A DNA stretch of 64,000 bases from Siphonodentalium dalli (GCA_032622095.1 CP136068.1:161283465-161347464), one strand, 5' to 3'; shown: positions 46,437 through 59,510, counted from the first letter of the stretch. Notes: generated from the sequence alone by a model not told the origin. Numbers and translations are program-made.

Positions 46437-46800
46437 ATATATACTCAAATATATATACTGAAATATAGCTGTATATCCAAATATATACACTCAAATATAT
46501 ATACTCAAATATAAATAAGTAATTAAATGTTCACATGCGTAGTTTTGTATATATCATTTTTTATTAGAAACATGACTATAACTATTAAATAGTGCTCTTA
46601 CTTTAAATATATATAATATGTGGTGTGTGTTATGCCAATTATGGCAAAGTGAATGATCATACGTTAAAGACGGAGTGTAGCAACCACGAATTATGTATCG
46701 CAATAGTCTTCTTTAATAAAATGGCATGCATAACCTAAATAATGTAGATATCGAAAAATAAATATTCATACGAATATTAAATTTTGGTTTATATCGACAC
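46188..46800 (-). repeat. Inverted copy of the 3' UTR and minisatellite unit
   Basis: Reverse complement of 42719-43290 and its homologues, ending sharply at GTGTCGATATA (minus strand). It carries the GATATC variant found in copies 2 and 3, not the GAGATC of copy 1. With copy 3 it forms a large palindrome around the 45.6-46.2 kb region. Confidence 0.9.
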
Positions 46801-48007
46801 CCTCAATAAATGATATTTTAATACGTTTCACGTCAGCCTAGCAAAAAATCGAATGGTCGTTTCTACAGTTGTAGATAATACATAGCGTTCTCAATTATGT
46901 TCTTTTATATATGTGGGCAATGCTGTGGTTACACCATTACGTCTCACGTATGCCCATAGTAAGTTCCAACTTCATTCTCTTGAACCAGACACAAAATTGG
47001 AAAAAGCACCCCCCCCATCATGAGTTGGAATTTCCAATGGTACCTCAACTACACAACAAATTGCAGCTAAATAATGCTTGGAAATCAAACTTGATGTACC
47101 AGAATAAGTGTAATTTACACATATATCCTTATGTAATTTATATTGTGTCAGGCATCGTATAATTTACACATGTATCCTTATGTAATGTATATTGTGTCAG
47201 GCATCGTAAAATTTCGAACAATACCAGTCATCTGAAGACTATCCATGCTAAACATGAGCCCATTCAATCTTATGGTGCAGTGTATGTATTCGTGAGCTGT
47301 TCAAAGAATTGTTTTGTGAAAGGAATGATGGTTTAAATGACAGACAATTGACAATGAGTGGTGTCTATATGAGTAGAGTTAAACATTTGAAATTTGAAGC
47401 TTTAGAATTTCATAATAGGGTCAGCATTCATATCTTTATGATACGAGCAGTTGTAATTCAAAAGCCTTGATAGCATATACAGTATATGCCAGTGTCACTG
47501 TATTAAAATATCATGCTAAAACAAACTAAAAATATAATGCCACTTCAAGATACGCATTTCTAATGGTACGATACTACCTACCAGAATTGGTAGAACGTGG
47601 TACCTGTGCATTTATTACATAATCCTACCCTTATTCCATTCAATACACCCATTCTATAAATTGTGATATTAAACCTTCGTTTAATAACAGAAAATAGTGT
47701 CAAGAGACCTTTGACTTCTGGTTTGTCGTCTGTTTACACTCCGTATGCTACGTCTCAAAATAGTATAGCTTCCAATATATTTCCAACAAACTATTATGAA
47801 TGAAGTGTTTGAAAAATTATGTCATTAAATAAATGCCATTAATGCGGCAAAGAGTCTTTATTTATCTGGGACTATTTCCTTACACGGACAAACAATGCAA
47901 AGTTATGTGAGACGTCACCGCATGCCTTATAGAAGCTGATGTTAGTTTCGCATCCCATTTGTTGATTTAAGTATGTTTTGTCTAGGTTTTGGATCATGTA
48001 ATAAATA
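46801..48007. other. No recognisable gene
   Basis: No exon recognised. A 40-bp direct repeat (TTTACACATATATCCTTATG and its near copy, then TATTGTGTCAGGCATCGTA) occurs at about 47113 and 47163. Confidence 0.5.
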
Positions 48008-48158
48008 GAATCCACAACTCATGCCCAGTTTATAGCGTTGTTTACAAAACTCGTCCAGTAAATTAGGTCTGGACATTGTCAAAGGCTCGGTCCAGACCTA
48101 ATTTCCTGGACTCGTTTTGTAAAATTTCACTATAAACTGGGGACTCGTTGTAGTTCCT
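48008..48158. repeat. Foldback element (151 bp)
   Basis: The arms match through CCCAGTTTATAG, AAAACTCGTCCAG and AATTAGGTCTGGA, with a short loop near 48080. It resembles a MITE; no target duplication was established. Confidence 0.75.
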
Positions 48159-48329
48159 CAATATATGTCATTAGCGGATGTTCTCGGCGTGCATTGGAGT
48201 CATCAAACCGCAACCAAACGTTCAGCTTTGTTCATAACCATTACAAAGCTTCTGGGTAGTCCATATTCTGTGTTTTATCATTTGGCACTTAACAACAGGG
48301 CTTCCTCGGGAGCAACTACCATAAAATAA

Positions 48330-48700
48330 TGAAATTATGGTTTATTTTTATATCTCATACGCGAAATGGCATTTTTACGAAATTTCGGCCATATCGTTAA
48401 TGCGATATTGAAACCCATGTTCCAAATTCTATCCCACACGTGACTGGTATCACTATGAAAGAATGCCTTAATAACTTGTTCGCAATTGCTATATCACACG
48501 CGTGAATGGCATGTTTAAGAAACTTTAGCCATTTCGCAAATGTAGTATTGAAACCCACATGTTCCTAACTTCTATCTCACAAGCGAATTTCTTATAACGA
48601 AAATATGGCTTAAGTACTTGATTGCAATTGATATATCACACGCAAATCGTGTTTCAAATAAATGACCAATTTCATGTGGTAACAAAACATTGAACAAAAA
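48330..48700. repeat. Degenerate tandem repeat with CACACGCG(T)GAAT motif
   Basis: Three to four imperfect units share ATATCACACGCG, TGGCATNTTTANGAAA, GCCATATCG and TATTGAAACCCA. Old and decayed. Confidence 0.5.
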
Positions 48701-48779
48701 TACAAACATGCTTCTGTTTCTGTTGTGTCACACGCGAACGACAGTTATAAGACAGTGTCACGCGCGAATAAGACTTATA

Positions 48780-51424
48780 AGAGCCTCACATGTGTTTTAC
48801 AGGCCGATAGTTTGTGGTTTGTGTGACCGTGAGAGGATAACACTCGAAACCTCCCCGTGCTTTCCTTGACATCAAATCCGCCTCGAACCGACACCAGCAG
48901 CACACAAATGTCTTGTTATGTGTATTTATGCTATATGTACAACAGGTCAGGCGAATCATTTTAATTGAGCATTTCCATGCAAAATCTCTGCAGCAAAAGT
49001 TAGTTTTAAATATTTCTGGGTGCGACTTTGTGCGGTGTTGAAAACAATACATATTTACCTAGTGGGTCGGCTTAGATTGTTTGCAATTAGAAAGGTGGTG
49101 TATTTATTTTGTTTATTTAATATTGATTTTTCATAACTAGGTGTTAAAATTCTAGAAACAAATTATAAAATAAATCATTTATATAAAAAATGGCAATGTA
49201 CCAAGCCAGTTATATGTTATGTTTAATGACTTGGCTGATTTAGTTCCCAGTTCCCAGACAGCTGCTTCACTTATATCTTTTGCTATGGAGATATGCATGG
49301 AAATTCCCATTAAAATTGGTCACTTGAGATTCCTCGTTAAGAAACTAAATTGTAATGTCACTGCCTAATGAACTATTTTGCATACAGTGCAACTATGGGA
49401 TATTGGATCAAATGACACGTACATTTTGACTGTCAATTTATATTCTAATTGTACATGTACACATGTAAATGTTGTGATAATATATTGGTATTTTAGAATC
49501 ATTATACATCACACACTGTAATTTCAGATTGTGGTAACTGTTATGTTTGTATTTCTTCATCACAATTTAGTTATTATTGAGAGTATTTATTATTTTAAGG
49601 AATTGACGTTGATATTTTGATACCCCCAATGATAAAACGATTTAATCATTATGTCCATCCATCTATCCAGCCGTCCGTCTACCAACATTTTGGTTTCCTA
49701 ATGATAACTTTAGTTCTACTTAATTAATGGAATTAAATTTAATATGTAGGTTTACTACCACAAATTACAGTTCAAATTTGATATTGGAGTTTGGTGCCAA
49801 TTTTCACGACTCTTTGTTGAAATTTAGGCTCAATTATCGTATCGGGGTGATAAATTTATTTAGTGATAACTGTTGACGATGGGTTAACATTTATTATACA
49901 GGTTTACAACACTAAACATATGGGTCAAGTTCGATTTTCGGTTTCATCCGCCCATCTTTACCATAGTTACAGACATGTTTCGAATTTTGAATATGGTTTT
50001 CTTTGTTTCCAGATGATATCTTCAGTTAATGTTGACTAAATGGTTTGAAATGTGGCATGCATGCATACCAACGACGAGTGTATTATGCCACCATAGACCG
50101 TGCACGTTTTGTTAATAAATCGCTCAACTGTCTGTTTTCAACATGCGTTGGAAGTTGCTTGCATAAAATATGGAAGCAAGCTGAGAATCATGTCCATCAT
50201 CACATGACGTAATTTCAAATAACCAACTAGCACATTCATGTTCCACTGCGTAGTTGTTTTTGTGAATTGCAAATTTAGTAGGACCCAAGGCACTCGCAAT
50301 GGGTAAAAAATGTATTTGTTTTATATTGGATAAGTTGAACTTTGAGATATGTATGTAATACCGCTGTAAAAGTACAAATATTATAGATAGCATAAATGAG
50401 GACAAACTTGACTGGCGTGTAATAATCAGAGCATCATATGTGTTTTACTGGCCGATATGTTATGGTTTAAGTGATGGTGAAAGGACAATACACGAGGCCA
50501 CCCTCAACATCTGCCTCAAACTGACAATAGCAGCACACAAGTGGTCTTTGTAGGTATGATATATGTTCAGCAAGTCAGGCTAACCAACAAGGATAATATT
50601 AAGGAGGAGGTAAAGTGACCAATTTTGAATGTCAATTTCCATGCATACCTCCGCAGCAAAAATTACAGAGCTGCAAACAGTTCTGGGTGTGACGTTGTGT
50701 GGTGCTGAAAACAATGCATATAGACATAGCGGCCGGATTGGAATTTGTTCCACTAGTTAGTTGGTGTATTTATGGTTTTAGTTTATATTGATTTTTCAAA
50801 TCATGTTGTAATTCCCGAAAACAATTCTCAGAAATAAATTTAAAGCAAAAATTGGCAATTGCTCAAGCCCAGCCGCCAGTTAACTGTTATGTCTGTTTAA
50901 TGAAATGGCTGATTTAGTTCTCAAACAGCTGCTTCATATAAAAATTTTTGCTGCAGAGATTTGCATGGAAATCCCCATTCAAAATTGGTAAATCTACCTC
51001 CCCTTAATGAAACTAACTAATAATGCCACTACATAATAACTTGTGCCGCATTGGAACTAAATGCCACCTGCATTTGATTGTCAATTTTTCAACTTATATG
51101 TTGATTGTTCATGTGTATATGATGTGATAACGTATTAGTGTCTTATAATCATTATACTTTAAATTATGTGATTTCATATGTGTTCTGTTGGGTTTGTATT
51201 TCTTCATCGCGCTTGACAGTTTTACTATTGAGTGTGGTTATTTGATAAATTCTTCTAAAATGGATGTTGATGTATTTCAAATAGTACTACACCCATTGGA
51301 AACGATGTAATCATTATGTCCATCCGTCCATCCAGCTGTCGGTCTATGAACATTCTGGTTTCCATATGATAACATTAGTTCCACTGAAGTAAATGGATGA
51401 CATTTATTATGTAGATTCACTACT
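48780..51424. repeat. Segmental tandem duplication of about 1 kb
   Basis: 48780-49760 and 50428-51424 align along their length: CATATGTGTTTTAC(A/T)GGCCGATA, CAGCAGCACACAA, TTCTGGGTGTGAC or GTGCGAC, TGGCTGATTTAGTTC, AACAGCTGCTTCA, GCATGGAAAT, TCCATCC and CCATCCAGC. Each copy includes one inverted-repeat element. Divergence is substantial, so the duplication is old. Confidence 0.75.
50599..51006. mobile_element. MITE with terminal inverted repeats between TTAA sites
   Basis: The left end TTAAGGAGGAGGTAAA and right end TACCTCCCCTTAA bound inverted arms that continue through ACCAATTTTGAAT, TTTCCATGCA and GCAGCAAAAATT. TTAA at both edges fits a piggyBac-type target duplication, but TTAA could also belong to the repeat itself. 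About 408 bp, non-coding. A diverged relative lies at about 48970-49350. Confidence 0.6.
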
Positions 51425-52941
51425 TTTTCGCGCGTGTATGGTGAAACTCGCTACATTTGTCAAACAATAGTTTAATGTTTCAATCCTGAAATAAAAGAAC
51501 AATTTTTTTTGAGACCATGAGGAATTATTCACCAATGAGTCTTCCAGGATTCTCAGCATTATTCTCAACAAGATATACTAAGACCAAAACTAGATGGCGT
51601 CGATCTGGGGGCAAACCTGTGAATTACGTCCTGGTTGAGCGCATGCGATCCGCTGACTGGGGACTATTTGTTCTACGTTAGCACACCATCGTAGTTATTT
51701 CGAGGGCTCAGTCACCTATACACAAAACAATATTTCAATTAATAAATTGTTTACAGTTAATACAAGAAGTTTGTCGCTGACCGGCATTCGTGATTGCATC
51801 ATCAATTAAAAATATAAAATGAAATTTGTATAAAATTGCATGACAAAATAATGCAGTTGAACCGCAAACACGAAGTGCTCACATTGGATGAACGCGGTCG
51901 AACAACACAGTAATATCGGTGATGAAACTCGTTAACACTTTATAATCTGACAAATATAATGCATCCATGTTTTGTTAAAGATACATGTATTGTCAGCCAT
52001 GGTTCATTATACATAAATACGTTCTTTTCCGAATAGAAGTCGCGCAGCAATTATTTTCAATAACCATATAGGTGTATATTGAAGTTACAATCTTGCCAAA
52101 GTGTGTTCAACAAGATGTCAAAAGATGATTCGAATCAATTCTTTTTAAAGTTTGGAAAAGCATAATTTGGAAGGTGGACGGGCCTGATTTATGTTTATTT
52201 AGTGCACCAGACCAAATTGGATATTACAGGCACGCTTAATGTTGGGCCATCCCCAGATTATTTCTTGTTGAACCATTAATCTACAGGTGTATTCACTTAT
52301 TCACTATGAGTAAGCATTCGTCAAATATGGTCTATCTCTTCCTATAACAAGTTTATATAGTTTCCTTGGTATACAATAATAAATATGAACCGAAAACCAC
52401 TGTCCGGAAACGCTTCTGGGAATTACTATTGATCTTAGTTCCAATTTTCTGGGATAATATACCTAAACCAATTGCGGCATTTTACGGACCGCGTTTGTTT
52501 GGAGCATAGCATGTGGGATAACTCGATCTACAAATTATATACAACGTATAGTAACTTCCCAATTGATTATCTCATTATATAAGAAAATATCGATACTCAA
52601 TCATTAATTTATAGAAGCATTATTTACAAATGTCTTCCACTCACATATAGTATGTTATAACCTGGAAACTAAATAAATCGTATTTAGGAAGAGCCCTTAT
52701 AATCCAAGAGCCTTTTCACACCGACTAAAAATATGTTGTATTTTCAATCCGTAAAATAGAAGCCACATATATAAATTCGGTTATAGCCATATGTTCTGAT
52801 TCTCTTTATATATACGTGTAACAGCATACGTTAATTAATTAATTGCATGTGAACATCGAAATCACAGCGGGCTGCGGTGAAATACAATTTTGCTCTCGTT
52901 GTTTTGTTGGAATTATGAATTATAAGAAAGAGCGTTTACAA
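51425..52941. other. No recognisable gene
   Basis: AT-rich DNA with no exon, LINE or clear repeat that I could identify. Confidence 0.45.
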
Positions 52942-53395
52942 TTTAAGGCCCACTTAATTTTCGAATCTCCAGATCACATTATGTACAACATATTCCATAG
53001 TATATAGCATTTGAAAGATGAAGCTCCTAACATTGTAATATCAAATCATCCAGTCAATTAACCTGGGAAGAAGCTGTTATTTTCAGAGTACCGACGTGTG
53101 TTATGTGCTTAATTTTGATCTGGTCTGAACAGCCAGTCTATTATTCTCAATGGAAGGGAATAACTATATAACTCAGTTGTGAATTATGATGCATTCTGGG
53201 TACATAACTGGGGAAGTCTTGGCTTGAATCTGAGAATCTCTGTCACTAAGTCTTGGTGGACACTCCTAGGCCACAACTATTCCATATTGCGGTAGAATAT
53301 ATTATATTACATGTGTTCCTCATCCAAATGGTATATAATATTGAATATGTGGTATCTAATGGAACTGATCATTCGAAAATTAGGTGGGCCTTTAA
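52942..53395. repeat. Palindromic MITE (454 bp)
   Basis: TTAAGGCCCACTTAATTTTC at the left end pairs with GAAAATTAGGTGGGCCTTTAA at the right. The match continues inward through ATATTC, TATATA, CATTTG and GTAATAT stretches. The centre (about 53090-53230) is unpaired. Non-coding. Confidence 0.7.
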
Positions 53396-53600
53396 CAAAA
53401 CGTGAAGAGATAGTTCACAGTTATGTTATTTTACGGGCCCCCGATATGCCCACCGACCGTGTAAATACACTATGCTAATTGCTTTTAAATTTCACATTTA
53501 AAGTGAAATGTAGGGTGATCCATAACTCCGTGCACGATGCTTTGAAGCCACTGACAATCCAAGCCAAAAACACTATCCAACACAAACACCTTGTAAAAAT

Positions 53601-54152
53601 GTTTATTATCCATCCCTTGACTAACACTATTTTTGATTGGACAAAAGCCGACACGTGCTAATCCGGGAAAAAGTCATATTAGACTCCTGAATGTCATATT
53701 AGACTTCAAAGTGTGCAATATGACATTTGTTATCGGGAATCTGTGACGTCACGAATTATTTCTATGGTCATGCGCGCGCAACACTTGTGGATTTAGCAGA
53801 CGTTTCACTTCCGCATTGAGTTTTTATATTTTCACTTCCGTGGTTACTGTTCCAAATCATGCTTTCTGATGATCAAAATACAGGCTTTTATAGACAATTA
53901 AGTGCCGACAAATACCAAATATAATCACAAAAGTTTTAATCCCAAAATTTGAATAAACATACAGATGGATAATAAAAATGTCATTATACAATGTTGTGTA
54001 CAGTATGAGTTTTTCATGTACTCGTCCAGGTTCTGGTGAAATGTCATATTGGACTCGACACTGCGTGTCTCGTCAAATATGACTTTTCACCACAACCTGG
54101 ACTCGTACAAGAAAAACACATAATGTACACAACATTGTATGATAACTTTATA
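53601..54152 (+). repeat. Dispersed repeat, copy B
   Basis: Same element as 3431-3993 in the same orientation, about 85-90% alike by eye. It includes the internal palindrome (53987-54139). TCATATTAGACTCC replaces the TCATATTGGACTCC of copy A. Confidence 0.8.
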
Positions 54153-56954
54153 TGTTATATCATGCAGATAATTAGTTATTCGACAGCACTCTTATTGTTG
54201 GAGATCCGACAGTACTCGTAAGTATGGATATGGGAAGACGACCGCGAATAACAAGAATACAAATTCTAGTGACATACTACCCTATTCCTAATTCATATTT
54301 TAGTAGTTCATGATGTGAAAGGTTTCCAATGTAGTTATGTTGTATTTTCTACGATGTCTAATATAATATATTGATGTGATTGTTCTATGTTATTGTCTGT
54401 ATCGACGCCTGGTATTGATTATTGTTCAGTCAAAATATTCCATAGCCGCTTTCACTTCAAATACATTATAATATTATGCAATTGAATTCAAATGTATTTG
54501 TTGTAGACACCAATATAATTATGTAACATAACCAGATGAAACAAATGTTAAACACACATATAGTCGATGAGCAAGTGCCAACATAGATTTCAAACATACA
54601 ATTAGATGATTCAACAAAATATTTTGAGCTGATAGACCATAAACTATTAGTGTTTGCACACCCGATGTCCATATACAATATATTTTCAACCAGTTAATCT
54701 AACATTATGGGTCAGAAACCCATATGTTGGCAGAATATGAACGGCAACACTCATAGAACATTCATCTTTACTAGACTAGCGTCATGAGAAGTAATACTTG
54801 TGTGGTTGATTCATGCAAGAAAATTGCATGATATATGCAGGCAAATTACGATAGCATCGCTGCAGGTGGAACTACGGAGTTTCTACTTCTCACGTAGTTA
54901 GTTGTGGCACCCGTTCTTCTTTTTATAAGACTTATTGTGTTTGTTTTCTGGCAATTTATGGATCTCTGTAACGAAATAGCTGTCACAAAATGCTAATTTT
55001 CGAGTGTGTGAACACAATCACTACACAAAGCATATGAACTTAATTATTGACAATAACATATTATTTAGACGATATTTATGGCTGGTATAAGAACACAGTC
55101 TGCCTATATTTTAATATTGTTACAACTATTAGCGGTTTTAGCGGATGTGACTATTTTAACAGCAATACCCACCGCAAAAGCGATCCGTGCATTTAACTCA
55201 TATACTATGTAACATGTCATTGTTAACGGCAAAATATGATATCTTGAAAACCAGCGGCGTTTCATGACGATTTCCTCTGTTTGTTACAGTAACTGTTTAT
55301 AATTAATGCATGTATTAATATTCAGACGTATACACTGCGATGACACTACTGGGGTGTCGGCCACAACCAATAAATCCCAGGTCAATATTTCCTCACCCTT
55401 ACTTATGGGTCAGACGCACGTATTGCCAAAATTTCCTGCTATTTCAAAATGTATTTTCTCAACATTATGATACAAATGAAGCCTCCTCTCAAGACAAGTT
55501 GTTTGCTAATTGTAGTTTTGTGTGAAATTATTAATTAATCTATCAGTAATTGGTACCAAAAGCGACAAAAAACTTTATATTGTCAACCTCTGAAATGTAT
55601 TAAAATCCATTGTTTTGGTCGTTTTTTTAATAATTGCTCAGATTATACATACAACGAAGCTGAGGATATGAAATATGAAATTCAAGCTTTTTCGACTGAT
55701 ATATCCAGAACATGTCTTTGTTGAAAACTTCTTGTCATTTTGGCTGGATTTATGAAAATCGTGCGTCTTTCCCTTAAACTATTTTGTATTAAATTGCGTG
55801 TTTTTGCTTTGATTGTTGTGTTACTTAATTGCCATTGATGAAATATATTTTAGTTTGATATTTTATTCTTCAACATTTGACGTTTAATAAAAACAAGACA
55901 TGGTTGTATCAATACAATGTATACTGGGACAATGGAACGTACGACTTTCTGAAAAAACAACCTTTATTCTAACAGGGCCGCGAGGTTGTGTTGTATTGAG
56001 TCCATACGATTTACCCGCATTGACTAGAGTGCACAGGGTCCCCAAATTTGACCATGAATGCGAAGTTATTTAATGTTTCGTTAGGTTGCCGATAGGAATA
56101 TAATTATGAAACTCATTCAGAGAAAGAAAGATATAGTGCACTAGTTGACAAAAATGTTGGCATCCGTGTATTCCGTGGGTGTTATCATTCATATAACATT
56201 TAGGTTATATTAACCGTTTTACAGTGTGATTTACTGACATAACTCCGCGAGCTAACCGTTTGGGGATATTGGGAGCCAGTTCAAGTTTATACGTATACAC
56301 AATGTACATGGACAAAAATAAACGACACCCAATGTTTTTGTTTCAAATTGGATCCGTCTATTGACACTGAAGTTAAACAGAGTAGATTTCCCTTGGTCCA
56401 TAGACGTTAATATGGTATGGTTGACCACCTATGACAGTATACGTTGAACGCAAGCTGTGCTGTAAAATAGAAATCGGCAAAGATATTATAGTTGTACCTA
56501 AATGTACGAACTAGTCTACATATAAAACCGATACTATTTATATTATTCAATATGGCGTCCAACATAGTTCCGACGGACTAAGTCTTAATGATTCTTTCCC
56601 ATATACTAAAATGTGAGTTACTTAATCTTTGCTGCATAGACATTGGGCAGTTTAGGTGGCGAAAGTTACGCACGAGAAGCATTTGTATCTACTGAAGGGA
56701 ATGAGGAAGGACTGCTAATGTATCATGTAGATAACAACATAGCAGTCATTATACATTCAGCTTCAACAAATGATACTCCTACCCGCGTTAAAGAATATAT
56801 GTTGTATTTGCTCTGAACGTGAAGAAATTGATCATATATATTGCAATATCATTAAACTTATATTTGTCTCTCTCATTTCTCTCTCACTAATTGTTTGCAA
56901 TTTGCTACATTAAAACTCTTGTCAGAACTACGAGTTGTTTTTCAATACAATTCT
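54153..56954. other. No recognisable gene
   Basis: AT-rich DNA, short frames only, no recognised domain or repeat. Confidence 0.45.
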
Positions 56955-57375
56955 TGTTTATTTTGAGCCGAAAGTGATTTGGGTCGAGCGTGAACGAGTG
57001 GGTCGAAAAGTGGGGCGAACGCCGCTCTGGTCGAAAAACTTTGGGATTTGGGGCGAATGACTTTTGGAACGTAATCAGTGATATAGGACGAAAAATTGGG
57101 CCGAAGTTTGTTTGGGTCGAAACTGAAAAATGGGTTGGAAATAGGGAAATTCGGTAAATTGACGGGATAACTCAAGAATCGTTCTAAGTTATCCACCTAA
57201 GTCCACCTAAGTCATTTGTGCCGAAAAAGTGGGTCGAAAAGGGGTCCGAGCGGTTAGGTTGGGGAAAATGACTGTTGGAACGTATACAGTAATGTGAAAC
57301 AAAAAGTGCATGGGTCGAAACTGAAAACATGGGTCGAAAATTGGGAATCATCCATAGCCACATCGGCCAAACATT
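56955..57375 (-). repeat. Left arm of a large inverted structure
   Basis: About two units of roughly 200 bp with GGGTCGAAA, TTTTGGAACGTA, TCGGTAAATTGACGGG and GTCGAAACTGAAAA. Read on the minus strand they match the units at 58290-59060. The arm ends CATAGCCACATCGGCCAAAC, the complement of the unit boundary on the right. Confidence 0.8.
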
Positions 57376-58265
57376 TTGGTTAGTGTTATGGTTTGGTTAC
57401 TGTTAGGGTTGGGATTATTTTTAGGGTTATTGTTTGATTAGATTTCGAGTTAGAATTAGTGGTTGCTATCAGGGTTAGGGTGAGGATTATGGTTTGGGTT
57501 AGTGTTAGCGTTTGGTTTGGATAATATTTAGTTAGGGTTATGGATAAGGTTAGAATTAGGGTTTTGTTAGGATAGAATTAGGGTTCAGTTAGGGTTTGGT
57601 TTTGGTTAGGTTTGGGTATGGTTGGGGTTAGGGTTTGGTTGAGGTTAGGTCTCTGGTTTGGTTTGGATTATGGTTTGTTAGGGTTATGGTTTGGTGAAGG
57701 TTTGGTGATGGTTAGGGTTTGGTTAGGCTTATGGTTATATTTAGGGTTAGGTTAGGGTTAAGGTTAGGGTTTGGATGTGTGTGTGTTTGGTTGAGGTTAT
57801 GACTGTGGTTGTGTAATCGTTTGGTTAGGATTGGTGTTAAGGTTTGCTTATGGTAAAGGTTTGTTAGGGCTAAAGTTTGGGTTAAAGTGAGGGTCGGGGT
57901 TTGGTTTGGTTAGGGTTAGGGATTTGTCTGGAATATGGTAGCGTTATGTTTATTTTATGGTTTGGGGTTTGAGTTTGGTTAGGGTTACGCTATGGTTTGG
58001 GTTCGGTCATGGTTTGGGAATGGATAACTTTAGGGTTTGGTGTGGTTAGGGTTTGGTAATGATTTATTCTTAGGTTATGGTTAAGTTTAAGTTTTGCTAA
58101 TGTTTAGGGTTTAGGGTTAGGTTTATGGTTATGGTTATGGCTAAGGTTATGATTATGTCAGGGTCAGTGTTGGGGTTATGGTTTGTTTGCGATTAGGGTT
58201 AGGATTTGGTTAGGGTTGGGATTAGTGCTTGGTTGAGGTTAGAATTTGGTCATGGTTTCTTAAGA
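57376..58265 (+). repeat. Degenerate TTAGGG-like repeat, about 890 bp
   Basis: G/T-rich on the + strand: GGTTAGGGTT, GGTTTGGTTAGG, TTATGGTTAGGG and similar throughout, with few exact runs. TTAGGG is the telomere repeat of most animals, including molluscs, but here no long perfect array is present. It sits between arms of opposite orientation. Confidence 0.85.
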
Positions 58266-59070
58266 TTCAAGCTTATGTTTTTTTTTTCAGTTTTGGTCAG
58301 AACATCTTTCTGTCCAATTGTTCGTCCACATCACTGAGTACGTTCCATTGTCATTTCCTCCAATAGTTTCCGACAGAAACAGCGTTCGGACAACATTTAG
58401 ACCCACTTTTTCAAATTCCACCCAATTTATTTTCGTCCAAGGTGTTTGGCCGATGTGGCTATGAGTGGTTCTGGAGTTGTCTCGATCAGTTTCTGTCAAT
58501 TTCCCGACTTTCCTTATTTTCGACACACTTTTTCAGTTTCGACCCAATGTGTTTGTGCCACGACATTGAGTACGTTCCAAAAGTAATTTACCCCAATTCC
58601 AATATGTTTCGACCCGAGCAGTGTTCGGACCTGTTTTCGAGAACCTTTTCCAAGATCGACCCAAAATATTTTCGGCCTAAAATGTTTGGTCGATGTGGTT
58701 ATGGGTGAATTTGGTGTCATTCCAGCCATGTTCGGACATAGTTCGGCCCGAGCAGCGCCAACTCGACCAAACTACACTTCGGCCTAATTGTTTCGGCCAA
58801 TTTAACTATGAACGATTCTGGATTTATCCAGTCCATTTTCCGTCAATTTCCCGACTTCCCCTATTTTTTTAGTTTCGATCCAAAACTTGTCCGGTCCAAT
58901 GGTTCCTGTCGCGTCACTGAGTACGTTCCAAAAGTAATTTACCCCAAATCCCAATGTTTTTCTACCCAAACAGCATTCGGACCACTTTTCGAGCTCCTTT
59001 TTCAACATCGACCCAAAATATTTTTGGCCCAAAATATTTGGCCGAGGTGGCTATGAAAGAATTTGGGATC
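58266..59070 (+). repeat. Right arm of the inverted structure: three tandem units
   Basis: Three units of about 240 bp share GAGTACGTTCCA, TTTCGACCC(A/G), TCAATTTCCCGACTT, ATCGACCCAAAATATTTT and TTTGGCCGATGTGGCTATGA. The frames here (for example 58442-58708 and 58808-59056) look alike because the DNA repeats; they are not genes. Confidence 0.85.
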
Positions 59071-59510
59071 ATTCCGGTCGTTTTTGGATATGTGACGAAC
59101 AAGAAATAAGGAATAGAGAATAAGGAACAACATTCACTTTCCTAGATTTTATCTAGTTCGTGTATATAATTATAATAATTACCTATCAATACATCCACAC
59201 AATCTGCCGAGAAGGGGTATACTTGTCGAAATGGCAATTGATCATTTCTATTATTTTGTTTTAAATTCGCACTCGAAATCATCGCTAATAGAAACAGTTG
59301 ACTGGATATAATTAGCGGACGATGAAAACTTTTGCAAATTGTGCAACAACGGAGCTTCATGTGAAGAATTACACGCCCTTCTTATATGCGGTGCCTTGAT
59401 CGACTTAAGGCGAAAAAATGGCAAAATATTACTACTCATCCCAGCAACTGAAAATGATCGCAACTATTTAACAATCCGAAAGAAAGGTGAAGCGTGGAAT
59501 CTGCAAACTA
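59071..59510. other. No recognisable gene
   Basis: A frame at 59339-59542 plus gives an unfamiliar 67-residue peptide with three cysteines. Nothing supports it as a gene. GAACAAGAAATAAGGAATAG near 59097 is echoed by GTTCCTCATTCCTG-type motifs in the tandem repeat further right. Confidence 0.35.

Noticed and set aside
57376-58265. True telomere or chromosome end
   Set aside because: The TTAGGG-like copies are degenerate and short, and ordinary sequence continues on both sides.
58287-59056. Several similar frames on both strands in the right arm
   Set aside because: They reflect the 240-bp tandem unit. There is no start, splice or domain support, and a mirrored frame exists in the left arm.
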